DNA of 64,000 nucleotides from Hermatobates lingyangjiaoensis (lineage: Eukaryota; Arthropoda; Insecta; Hemiptera; Hermatobatidae): contig JAPFBL010000943.1 of assembly GCA_026182355.1 (NCBI GenBank), forward strand, positions 1 to 64,000, read 5' to 3'. This document shows positions 39,025 to 50,465 of this stretch, piece by piece. A model generated the notes under the pieces. The model did no database searches. It had not been told where the DNA came from and worked only from the letters and a program-made list of their open reading frames with translations. The position numbers were made by a program, and so were the translations under genes. Position 1 is the first letter of the stretch, and each line of letters begins with the position of its first letter.

Positions 39025-42000
39025 TCAGACACTCTTCATATGTTGGTTCTGCATATGCCTTGTAAAACTACTTCTATAATTAGTTTTAAATGAACAATAA
39101 AAACAACAAAAATCTGCCTTTTGACATTTATGATTTCGCATAACATGAGTTCTTAATGTTCTCCTAGACGATGTTTGAAGACTGCAGTCATGACATTTAT
39201 ATAGTCCATATTTATGTCTCCAGTTTATATGACTTGCAAAATTACCTCTATGATTTGTTTTAAAGGAACAATAAAAACAATTAAAACATGCCTTTTCACC
39301 ATTATGATATCGCAAAATATGAGCTCTTAAAAGTCTCCTAGAGGATGTCTGAAGACTGCAGTCACCACATTTATGTATTCCGTATTGATGTTTACACTCT
39401 ATATGCTTTATAAGACTAGCTTTGTGATTTGTTTTAAATAAACAATGAAAACCAGAAAAATAACCTTTTTGATTGTTGTGATATCGCAAAATATGAAATC
39501 TCAAAAGTTTCTTAGACGATGTTTGAAGACTGCAGTTCTGACATTTATACATTCCATATCGATGTTTACTCTCTATATGAATTCGCAGATTCGGTTTTCG
39601 GACACTGTTTAAAGGGCACAAAGCACAGTAATAAGTTATTTCAAATGGATTATGAGCAGTGTAAACATGTTGCTGAAACATTTCACTATTTTTACAAACC
39701 TTCTTGCATTGGCAACACTGAAACTCTGATTGATTCTTATGTTTTAAATTCAAATGGCTGAAATATACATCTTTTCTGTTACTCGAATAAGTACAAGTAG
39801 AACAGCTGAAAATGACTTCAGAAGAGTGCTCCCATTTCCTGTGCTTGTTCAGTTGATGTTGAAATTTAAATGACTTGTTACATGACCTGCAGGTATATTT
39901 ATACACCAACTTAGAATGTTTAGAAAGTTGATGCCTCAAAAGATATTGATTCGTCTTTCCTTCATACGAACAATGCTTACACTTAAAACTTTTTCCAGAA
40001 TGCAGAGATTTAAAATGATGAGATAAGTATTCCTTGTTAGTCGTTGAATAGCTACATAAACTACATTTCAATAAATCTTTACTCTTGTAATGCATAATCC
40101 TCATATGCTGAGACATATAACCAGCAGATAATATAGAACCGCACACATGACATGCTTCTTTAATGTGAACACTTAATCTATGCCGTTCTAATTCACAATT
40201 CATGCCTGCACTATATTCGCACTCTTGGCAGCTAAATACTCTATCCCATAGAATGTGAAAACGACATATGTGTTTCTTCAAATATTCGACACTCGAAAAT
40301 ACTTTACTAGGACAAAAGCCACACTGAAGTCGACGTTTACTGTGACGGGCTTCATAATGTCTTATCATCTTCGATCGCTGTTGTTGACTATAATCACACT
40401 TATTACATTTTAACATTCTTTCCTTTCCTGATATAATCACTTTAGAAATATTATCTATAGAATTTTCAAATTTTTTGGGGAAACACCCTACATATTTGGA
40501 AAACTTCTTCATATGATGCTGCCAGTCACTTTCTTCAGTGAACTGCTGATGGCAACAGTAGCACTGATAAACATCATCAGTGGTATCAGCATCCCTGATG
40601 TATGTCAATGTCTTTCTAGTTTCCGCATTTCTTCTCAGCATTACTGAAGATCCTTCCTTATCATTACTACTATATCGACATATATTTTCCTCACTAGAAG
40701 GGAATGTACTTCTTAAATCCTTGTCTATCAGAGCGTTTTCTGTTCGTTCTTCGAAAGTCTCAAAGACACTAGTGTTATCTTCTGCCTTTTCATAACAGCT
40801 GACAGTATTGTAACAGTCACTACTCGTTATTACATCTCTGACTTCTTTTTTTATATTGCAACATTTAGTATCGTCCTTTTCATATTTCATAACGTCTTCT
40901 GATTTTGAGTCTATTCTACTGCTCTGGTAACTATCACCATTTGTTTCCTCATTATCTTCTTCTGTCTTTATGTTGATGCATAATGTATTAGCTATGTTAT
41001 CCCTGCTGATATCATCGTAGTTCCTTCTTGCTCTTCTTTTGCTGTTAGCTATGTTCTGATCCGTAACTTTTTTGAATTCATTACATTCATGTACTCCGTG
41101 TCCACTGAGGTTCTGCACTTTCTTTTGGATATCACTACTACTGATAGACTCTGATTTCACAATGTCAACGAGTTTGACTTGAACTTCCTTTAGTCTTCTA
41201 GCATGCATTCTCCAGTCCTCACCTGGAAATCAACACTCAACATCAAACAACTCATACTAACATCATGTGTCGTGTTATTATATATGTCCACAAGATTGCA
41301 TGACTGTAGTTTCAGGCAATACATAAGAATAGAATTGTATGTTTTTTAACCTGCCTTAATATAATTTAAATCTTAAATTCAATGATCAATAATAATTATT
41401 TAATGTGATCTTAAAACTATAGTAAACAAGAACTCATGTATTTTTCTATGAACTGTCAGCATGAATTATCAGCACATATATGACATTGTCCGTTATGAGG
41501 AACACGAACCAGTATTTCGTCTTCTGAAAATAATGGTGTCAGATTGATCAATAATTATTTGTTGCCCTGTGTATACGTGTATATACACACACTGTGTATA
41601 TTGTGTAATCACAATTAGTAAACTGAATATTACGTATTATTTAAACAAATAACTGAAATACAAGTTTACCTGAACGTAGAATATTATAAGGGTCTTCCTC
41701 AACTTTAATTTCGCTCACCAAGTCGCATTCTTCTGGAAGAAAAAATTCATTACACTTTTTTTCAATATTTACGAAATATCAAAAGGCGTTACTTTATTGT
41801 AATTGAAATGCTATTATCAAAAAACGGCAGACATGTTTACTGTATGGTATACAAATTTCCAAACACCAGTTAATAAAAAAAATAAAACATTTTTTATCAT
41901 GCCATTAGGGAAACTTATTTCTGAGATAAGAAATTACAAGTACTATCAGTGGAAATTTAAATGTGTATAGAAATAAACAAAATGTTATAAACATTCTTGA

Positions 42001-42114
42001 GCATTTTCAAGCAGGATTGAACACAAAATGTGATTTAAATTATGAATCTAACAATTCCAAAATTCATTTCAAAAACAAAAACACTGTACCTTCTTTAATT
42101 TTCAAATTTCTCAT
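39025..42114 (-). CDS. multi-C2H2 zinc-finger protein, copy 5, intact, three exons
   Basis: Paralogue of copy 3 with the same structure: exon 1 42090-42114 (MRNLKIKE, one codon shorter), exon 2 41670-41732 (ECDLVSEIKVEEDPYNILRS), exon 3 39025-41222; about 761 residues. The acidic lysine block is present once, not twice. I count 17 fingers; the thirteenth (FSGFHC) has lost its first cysteine and is probably non-functional. The C-terminus alternates two finger types, one beginning FYCSFKTN and one beginning DCSLQTSS, and has one more pair than copy 3. AATAAA on minus lies at 38919-38924. Least rearranged member of the array. Function and target DNA are unknown. Confidence 0.88.
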
Positions 42115-42403
42115 GGTTTTCAATAAATAACACAGAAGGAGGTTTCACACAGTGTTGCATGATAGAATTATTCCTCTAAGCCACTGATTATCAAACATTT
42201 CTTTTACCGCCCAATTTGCAAATCAATTATCTTTCAGCACACCCCCATTTTTATACACCTCTAAAACTTAAAAACCACAATTTCATTTCTTTAATTAATT
42301 TAGTTATATTAGTCAGTTCTGTTTAAAATTGCGTTTAAACTAGAAATTTTTACCAGTGAGAGCAAATTAAACGCAACTTTATAATATAAGTAATATATTT
42401 TCA

Positions 42404-42910
42404 TCAAATTAAAAGTAACAATATAAATATGTAATCAGTTTTCGTTTGCATGCTAATCGAATAAGATGGAGGAACTTGAAGATATTTAATAAGTTTGATG
42501 ATATCTGGTTCGATGTTACTCAAAAACAGTCGTACGTCGCCACGTTTGGTAACTTGCAAATGATTTCTCTTTTTAGTAAGCAGCCTGGTCACAGCGCTAA
42601 ATCCACATTCACACAAATATGCTATCAAAAATTGTTCAACGATAGACAACAATCGAGGGTAAACTGCAGAACAGGGTAGGAAAGCAGCGACAACATTTTT
42701 TGTTTTTATAAGTTGAAGTCAATCCTTGAAGTTGGAGATTCATATCATTAAGCAATGTATAAAGGTCTATCAGGTATGCAATATCATTCTTTGAAGTTTT
42801 CGCGTAATTCTGTGACTTTGTTTTCCAAGAACTCTATAACAGAGTCAAAGAGATTGTAAAAACGTGTCAGACAATTTCTTTTTGATAGCGAACACACTTC
42901 TGTGTGAATA
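42404..42910 (-). mobile_element. hAT transposase C-terminal relic, unit 5
   Basis: C-terminal dimerisation region at 42404-42652 (LCECGFSAVTRLLTKKRN), shortened in its first part (IVEQFLIAYLCE against IVERFLIAFILSYLCE). Homology with the other units stops near 42907, which is the right edge of the tandem array. Confidence 0.82.
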
Positions 42911-43970
42911 AATTAAATAAATACAAGATATTACTCTGAATATTATAGGTTTACGTGTTTAAGTATGTTAAATTTGTGTGTTTTATACGTGAATTATGAA
43001 AGGAGAGATGTTTAGCACTCCCCTTGACAAGGATGGAATAATCTGACTGGCACGCTTGCGAAGGCAAGAAACGTACCAATTTTTTTTACGAAATGACCGT
43101 AAAAACAAAATACAATTTCTGAACATGTCAAAATGAATAAAATCCTATTAGGTAATTTTAACATATCCTGGAGTCGAACCTGTAACAGATTGCAATATTG
43201 TTCGCCATTTTGGAAGCCCCAATAAATTCCTTGTTTTTATTGTTTAAATGCATTACCTCTATTTTCGTCATAGATTATTATTAGTGAAAAGTATCAGATT
43301 TATTATTTATGTAAAACAAATTAGGATTACTTAAATTAAGTACATACAAAACGGTAGGAATAAAATTAGATGTAGTAAAGACCTTTTAAATATTGAACAT
43401 TAGTTCTGTATCATACCAACAGACAGCAGCACTAACAACTGTAAGAAATGCTGTTATCTGCCAGGTAAACTGATAAGTTACAATAAACAGCATAAGTGAT
43501 CATTCTTCTTTGAACAATAGTTTATTCCGTAAAACTAGTATGGATAATGGTACTTGTGTTTGATCAGGGGGTAGATTCTATTGCACACGTATTTTGGAAT
43601 TGTAAACTACACAAATCAGAGAGAAAAGTGCTTATTAAAATCAATTGAAAAAGCGATTGGCTTTGGTACTTATTAAGTTTTGCATATATATTGGGTTTCA
43701 AAAGTTATAATAATTTAAATGAATCAAAAAGTATTACAAATTATATTATACACATTAAGCGAAATATCTGACTGTTCAAATTGCATATAGATGTTGATAA
43801 TTGTAAGTTCGTTGGAATTATTTGTTTGTTGTGTTGTAATTTTAAGTTGTATTTACTTGTGGTTCTGGTTACATAATTATAATATATAATGTAATATAAT
43901 TATAATATTCTGCTTACATTATAATATATCATAATATGTAAGTAAACATAATATCATACTTCTCGGGTAC
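42910..43970. other. sequence to the right of the tandem array
   Basis: No similarity to the array and no convincing gene. Holds the LINE-like fragment at 43520-43660; 43870-43930 is a run of ATAATATA repeats. Confidence 0.5.
43520..43660 (+). mobile_element. possible LINE C-terminal fragment
   Basis: Two adjoining frames read KTSMDNGTCV and then DQGVDSIAHVFWNCKLHKSE. The D-S-I-x-H-V-F-x-x-C pattern is common at the C-terminus of non-LTR retrotransposon proteins. The fragment is short and has a frameshift. Confidence 0.4.
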
Positions 43971-45382
43971 ATAATATACAATGTTTCATTTATCCATAAT
44001 ATAAATGTCTAAATGGGAGAGGTTTATTAGTCTTTCATTCCTAGAGGTAGTAAGATAGTGATTGATTCACTTATCAATATGTACCCTTTTTTTGTATATC
44101 ACACCACTGATACATATAATATCATTAGTATAACTACAGCAGTAATAATATTTTTGAAAATCGAAAGTGCAGATTTCGTGTTACGAAATAATCTCTTACA
44201 GGAGAACATGGCGTTTGTTCAAATAGCCAGTAAATCTCTTACATAGTTTATCTGACCGTCTTCTAATTTGAAGATTTAAGACAAAGTTTCCCATGTAAAA
44301 CTTGAAAATATTCATATTATGTCCAATAAATGTCAGAAATATGTAAAAGAATGTTGTTTTAAGATAATTGTTAATTTAAAATGTAGGGTAACTTCGTTTT
44401 TTTATTTTTCAATGAATTCTTTCAATATTGTATTATGTTTTATATGTTTGGTCTTGTAAGAAGTTATTATACTGGGAATTTTATGGGTTGCTAGTGTTTT
44501 GGCTAGAGTGTACTTTTGGAGCCCCAGCGTTTACAGAGACCTTTACACAGAGGTTATAAGGGTTTCCCTACTCTCCAGTAATGATTTTGGAGTCATTTCT
44601 TTTTCTTAAAATGGCAACTTATACTTATATTGCACTAATGTTTATTTCAATATAAGTTTAATTAGTTCTTGCTATATTCCTGGTTTGGAAGAAGATCAAA
44701 CACTTCTTTGAGTCTAATAAATAGACAATATTTACCTGAAATTACCATTTACAACAAAATCCATCCATGTTTACATTTTGAAATTATTAAAACAAATTAG
44801 TTTTATAACAAATTTTGGCCATTCTTGATTTGTCAACTCTGGGGCTCCTAAAACTCCCTCTGTTTAGGTTCCTGTAAATATATATTGTGAAGCAATTTAT
44901 TATAGTAAGTATCCAGTTTTCCATACTCAAATCAAATTCAAAGCCAGCTTTCCACCATAATTTAAAACTTTCATTGCTGGAAGTTTGAAATTAATAGATA
45001 TGAACTATTAGACTAGAATAGTAAAAACCTTGGTATATGTCAACAACAAAATGGGAATGAGGCCATTGATTACACTTTATGTTACCCAAAATGCAATATG
45101 ATTAATAAGCACAAAAAAAAAATTACATTTGATATTGTTTTGTTCAAGGCTGCAACATATAGATTGAATTGAGCATTTTGTGAGACAAACCCATCCTACC
45201 ATGGAAAGCATTAGAAATTATATTTTTCATTGGCGTTGATTGTTTGCATGTAAGAATTCTATTCTTTTCTTTCTCATATTCATGTTAAGTTCATAGATTA
45301 TTTAAAATGTTTTCATTAAACCATCTAAACATCAATCTTATTTCAGTTGATTCATTCAAAAAATTTCTAAGTCACTGTAAAT

Positions 45383-45812
45383 CAGTGTTTTATATCAGGG
45401 CTTTGATATCGGGGGGCGCTAATGCAAAAAGGAGTTGGGGATTCTATTTCCATAAATTGAAAATGTTCATGCAATATAATTTCTAGATTTTTAGTGAAAA
45501 CACCACATGTAAACTTCTAGGAAAAGATTTCTTAAACTTATTTGTTTTGATAATTTATTTATATGTTACTAGTATATTCTCATCTAAGTTTCTTTCATTG
45601 TGTATTAATTCTTTTGCATAAATATGTTATGAAACAATACATATATTGGATTATAAATAAATATTGGATTAGTCATTATATTAATTTAATTATTAAAGTG
45701 TTACTCATTTGATTATTTAGTCTAAGATTCTGATTACTTATTATTGAGGAGTGTTGAGTATAAGTTGACTGACCCAAGGAGGCGGTCGCTCGAAAAAGTT
45801 TGGGAAACAGTG
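45383..45812. mobile_element. hAT MITE with 8-bp target duplication
   Basis: The 430-bp element is flanked by CTGTAAAT at 45375-45382 and 45813-45820. Ends are CAGTGTTT and, inverted, CACTGTTTCCCAAAC. No coding sequence is seen. The 8-bp duplication and CAGTG-type end indicate hAT. Copy A of the host repeat has the empty site near 35980. Confidence 0.82.
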
Positions 45813-45942
45813 CTGTAAATGAATGTAAACTATTATGAGAAGCCTTGCAAGTGAACCATTAGTTCGCCATCAAGACTCCGTTTTTATATCTACATAGTTC
45901 TTTGCTGTAATTGAAATTTCATGAATTTTTTTTTGGAAACTA

Positions 45943-46578
45943 CAGTAATCTCTCACTTTTCGCGAATAATAGACGCGCGCCTTTATAAAAAGCCTCTAAA
46001 GCTCAAACAAGACTTTTCCAACAGAGAGAGAGAATCCTGACCTTACTGAATACTGTACTGTGTTGTAAATAAAAATGAAAAACAAAAAGAAATAATTCAA
46101 AAAAAAAAATTACGTCTTTACCGACTATTAGAAACAGAAAGAGAATTATATCCTTAATGATTGCACAGTTGGAATTTGGACAATATGAATTAACCAATCA
46201 GATCAAAGGAAACATCTTTGGTTATTTTCTTATTAATTTCAACTTCCATTTTTTGATATTTTTATTATTCTCTTGTTATAATTGATTATGTTTTAATATT
46301 TTTCATGAATTTTTAGTCTTTATTGAATATTTTAATAGCTTTTAATTTAATACTGTAGAATATATTTTGACCCAGCAAGTCACTGATTGTTTGATATCTT
46401 CCTCGATCGTACAAGAAGAATCCTGTATATTTTCTTCTCTAATACTAATCTATTGTACTTTTTCATTACGAGTTGTATTTTTTTTTTATTTTTTACTGCA
46501 ATACAGTTGAATTATTTTTTTAATTGAACATTTCAGGACCCCGCGAAAACTGAACCGCAAACTAGCGAGGGATTACTG
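45943..46578. mobile_element. pogo/Tigger-like non-autonomous element
   Basis: Ends read CAGTAATCTCTCACTTTTCG and, inverted, CAGTAATCCCTCGCTAGTTT, both flanked by TA (45941-45942, 46579-46580). The CGCGGGG-type subterminal sequence is typical of Tigger-like elements. No transposase is seen. A related fragment lies at 62380-62540. Confidence 0.82.
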
Positions 46579-47352
46579 TATATTTTGTTTTTTTAATGAA
46601 CCGTTTAGCGTCAAAAAAATATATCCTGATGACAGAAAATGTACTGTTTTGAAAAAGAATCGATCAACTCATCCTCCACAGAATTTCCTATTTTTAGTTA
46701 TAGTTTCATTTTGATCCATCAAATGGTATGTCTTGTATCAATCTCACAAGCTTTGAGATTGAATTATAAGTAAAATTTTTTTTACATTTTTATTAAAAAT
46801 TTGATCTTTTAAAAATCCTTAGGATATTTTTCATTTATTGCATTTTATAACCTCAAAGATAATGCCGAAATGTTAAGACTCTAGTATTTAGTAGTTTAGG
46901 GCAAAAAAAAAATCTAAAAATATGGTTTTAGCAAAAGAAAAGTGACTTTTTTTTTATCTGATATATTATTATTATTATATTACATATGATCTGATAAATA
47001 CTACAGGAGGAGAATAAAATCCTCCAGTGCATTAAGGGTGCAATGGTAACCCTGGCAATAAATGTGAACAAACTCACTTAAGAATTTGAAAGAAAAATTT
47101 ATATTTCATCTATAATTTTTTTTTTGTAATTTTAATTAAATAATCTATGGAATATTAAAACTTGATTATAATGACTTTAATTTTTAACTTAAAATCTTCA
47201 ATTAGAAAAGAAAGTAAAAAAATATTTCTCTTTTCAAAGCTAAAGAGAAAAAATTAATTTAGCCATAGATTTAATATATAATTTAGCCTCTCACTCAAAT
47301 CTACTCCGTTCAAAACACCTTGCTGTTTCCTCACCTTCCCAGAATCCCTCAA

Positions 47353-48256
47353 GATCACTTAAGAGGAAGACCAGTGATGGGATGTAGCCGGGTCGTGCGA
47401 ACCGGTTCTTAAAATATTATGAGTTCGGTGAACCGGTTGTTAAAATAACGTAAACCTCTATTCAGACCTGTATTAATTAGCCCACTATCAAACTCCACAA
47501 GTGTCGCGTGACTCACATAACTTGCGCAAGTATGACAATGTAATTTGCGCATGTATATAGCCTCTATATAACTAAACAATTTAGTTTTGTTTGTGTAACT
47601 GTTACAGTGCTCAAACTGTTCATGACAATGCAGATGTTGAGTTGGTCTAGCCTACATTATGCCTAGTTTTAACTTTTAGTTCTGAATCAAATACTAAATA
47701 TTTTTAGATCTACTTTCCTAAAAAATCCCCAGATTAAAGTAAGTGTTTGTTTAGATAAATAATTCAGGGATGGCTGTCCGTCTTTGCAACAAAAATTGTC
47801 TGAAGGACCTAGCTTTAATGATTGATATTTTAAATGAAATGTCATTGCTTAGTAATGCCCTCCAAGCAAGAAGCACAGCTTTGTTCAGAGGAGAAAACCT
47901 CATAAAGAGGTCTATTAAAGCATTTGAATTGCTTAAGGACAATATAGAGACATTTGAAAAAGAAATTGATGAGAGGGGGTTGCTTCGGACGCATTCAAAG
48001 AGATCCAGTTTACTGAAAACCACAGATTTGTTAGCCTACGTCATCAAAAAGCTACTGGAAACAATAATAGAAAATATGAAAAAAAGACTGATCGCTGGTG
48101 ATCATGTTAAAGCAACAAGCAATGAGCAGGAAAACTTCCTTCAGCTATTTAACTCGCCGAACTCATAATATTTTAAGCACCGGTTCGCACAAACCGGTGC
48201 GAACACATGATCTGCTTTCTTAGAACCTGTTCTTAAAAAATTTGAATCCTACCACT
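47353..48256 (+). mobile_element. hAT element with transposase C-terminal fragment
   Basis: Ends: CAGTGATGGGATGTAGCCGG at the left and, inverted, CAGTGGTAGGATTCAAATTT at the right, each followed by CCGGTTC-rich subterminal sequence that repeats inside. The plus-strand ORF at 47770-48168 (132 codons) contains LALMIDILNEMSLLSNALQA, then a LIKRSIKAFELLK stretch, which resembles the helical region of hAT transposases such as those related to KIAA1586. The flanking 8-mers match only loosely. Internally deleted. Confidence 0.75.
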
Positions 48257-48789
48257 GGAGAAGATGGCCGAGTGATCTACTGCCATGATGATCAAGAATC
48301 AGGAAATGTAATGAAAAGTTGAACCAGTAGGTTTCCTTCTTTGCTCATGTTTGTCAAAGTTATTTGTATTACTCACACTACATATGCTTGTTACGCATTA
48401 TATGCGTAGTTGTATGTTTAAATAAATATGTTTAAAAAAAGGGAAAACTATTATAATTAACTACAGTCAATTTAAGAAGTCAAAGGTTTAATAATTCATT
48501 ATTTGTTAATATTTAACTCCTACCAATTAGCAGATATTTTCAGACTTGAGGGCACAAATTAAGAAAAACAATTATAACAATTATTTATTATTGTTTGTAA
48601 AAAAAAAAAAGTACATTCTAAAATAAAATACAACACATTGATATTCCACTGTATTCTAAATACATAATTTGGCATAGTCACATGTATTTCTATTTTAAAA
48701 GTATTATAAATATAAATAAATAAACATATTCACTTGATAAATGGAAAGTCGATCCAAACTGGACACAATAAACAGTTTAAAATTGAAGA

Positions 48790-48975
48790 TAAGTAGCACA
48801 CAAAGTAAAGAAACACACTTATAAACTCATTTTTTCGGGGGGCAACACTGGTGGTTGCCGTTTCGTGTCGGTTACTAGTCGTTGGGACCACAACGTGATA
48901 TTTTCTCCTGAAGACAGATTGCCCGAAAATTTGATTTTATAAGTGTGTTTCTTTACTTTGTATGCTATCTATCTT
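48790..48975. repeat. palindromic repeat with hammerhead-like features
   Basis: Arms AAGTAAAGAAACACACTTAT and its complement flank an interior with TTCTCCTGAAGACAGATTGC and CCCGAAAA. CUGAAGA ... GAAAA is a loose hammerhead-like core. At 49095-49150 there is another variant (UUGAUAA, stem-loop GGUC...GACC, GAAAC). Sequence between 48260 and 48790 shows nothing recognisable. Confidence 0.6.
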
Positions 48976-49418
48976 CAATTTTGATCTAACCATTTTCAGT
49001 TATCACAAAAATTAGGGCGTTGAATATAATATGTAGTGTTTATTTAATTATAAATGTTTTTAAGTTATATTCAGGTTTGTATAGTTTAGTTAAGATTTTG
49101 TACAACTGTAATCCTTGATAATGGTCAGTGAGGACCGAAACATGTCGGGCTATGTAAATAAAAACTTTGGTCAACTAATCTATCTTGTACTACAAAAATG
49201 GAGGAAGTGTATTTAGAGAAATCGAGAGATTCAGTAGAAAAGTTGTGAAATTAAAAATAGGCATACAATTTAACAAGACATGCATAAACGAAGGTCTGCT
49301 CCCGAAATATACGAATTTTGAACTGTTAAATGAAAATATTGCATAGTATATAAGAGATATAATTCTGAGGTAAAATGGATAAACCAACAAAAGTCTCCAC
49401 ACAAATGAAGTTTTTTAT

Positions 49419-49484
49419 TCAACGCGTTTCGAACACTTTGTGTTCATCATCAGGAAAACACCAAGGAAGTGGTGCTGACGGGTT
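49419..49484 (-). ncRNA. hammerhead ribozyme-like motif, near-complete
   Basis: On the minus strand, in order: CAACCC, GUC (cleavage triplet), an imperfect stem I (AGCACC with GGUGUU), CUGAUGA, a stem-loop (GAACAC-AAA-GUGUUC), GAAA, then CGCGUUG, which pairs back with CAACCC-GU with one C-C mismatch. The core residues match the hammerhead consensus. Extra bases (UUC) before CUGAUGA and one (U) after it weaken stems I and II, so activity is uncertain. Penelope-like elements are known to carry hammerhead motifs, and such elements occur in this window. Confidence 0.6.
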
Positions 49485-49499
49485 GGTCAAATGAAAACA

Positions 49500-50433
49500 A
49501 CTGTTGTTGGTTTATCCATTTTACCTCAGAATGAGTAAATACCACACAATTACGGATTGCACAACTAATGATCTAAAATAGATATAATATTAAGATACTA
49601 GTAGAGTTTATGGTGCTATTCTAGCTTAATTTCAGTGAAAATAATATTACTAGATTATTATTTCTCATTTTTTCGCAATTATTCCTTTGAATAGCATTAA
49701 TACGGTTCTTTAAAACGTTTTTAATAGGCTGGCAGTAAGTTTTACAGTTCAAATCATTAGGTGTGTCCTTGGGTAAATAGGTTGCCTAGGCTCACTATAA
49801 TAGAACGAATTTGGGGGACTTATTTGTTTACATAAATAAGATAAGAATTTCAAACTCTTATTCAAAATTACTATTCCTCTTTAGAGATACATACATGGGG
49901 AACATTTTGTGTTCTAGAGTAAAAAATAGGAATAATATTTCAATTAACAGATGAGTCATCTTGAGTTGATGGTCCTTTTTTAAATTAATGCATACGATCA
50001 TAGATTGTATTTATATCTATTGCTATTGTATTCGCTTTTATTTGATAGTTTAATTTCAAGAAAGTTCGATTCCATTGAAATATAGATATAAAGTGAACTT
50101 TCCATTGAATGTTCGATATTATACAATATAGAAATGACAAAACAGTATACTAGTATTTTAAACAAAACAAAATTGATAATTTAATTATTTTTGAACTGGA
50201 CATCCAAACACGCTGCTATGTAGTACTTATGAATCAGTTAGTAAATTGCACTCTAGTATACAGTATTTATAAAAATAAATAATCAGTTTGTTCAAAAAAT
50301 TACTAAACCTGAAATAAGGGAGGATATATCACTTCCTTCATTCTATATCACGCATCAATGAACGTTCTTTCTTATTGACTAGTATAACATACATAAAACT
50401 TACATTCATTTAAAAGTCTATAAATCAATATTA
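49500..50433. other. intergenic, nothing recognised
   Basis: AT-rich, with no open frame of note, no terminal repeats and no similarity to other parts of the window that I can see. Confidence 0.5.
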
Positions 50434-50465
50434 GTGAGTTTTCCTCAAAAAAAAGTTCAGTTTTA

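Larger units (their letters stand above)
43970..46940. repeat. dispersed repeat of unknown class, copy B, inverted to copy A and interrupted twice
   Basis: The reverse complement of this segment matches 35358-37200 in patches (for example 44110-44250 against 36850-37000, 45330-45380 against 35970-36010, 46590-46930 against 35400-35800). It is interrupted by a hAT MITE (45383-45812) and a pogo-type element (45943-46578). Between 44500 and 45230 I see no match and no gene. Confidence 0.65.
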
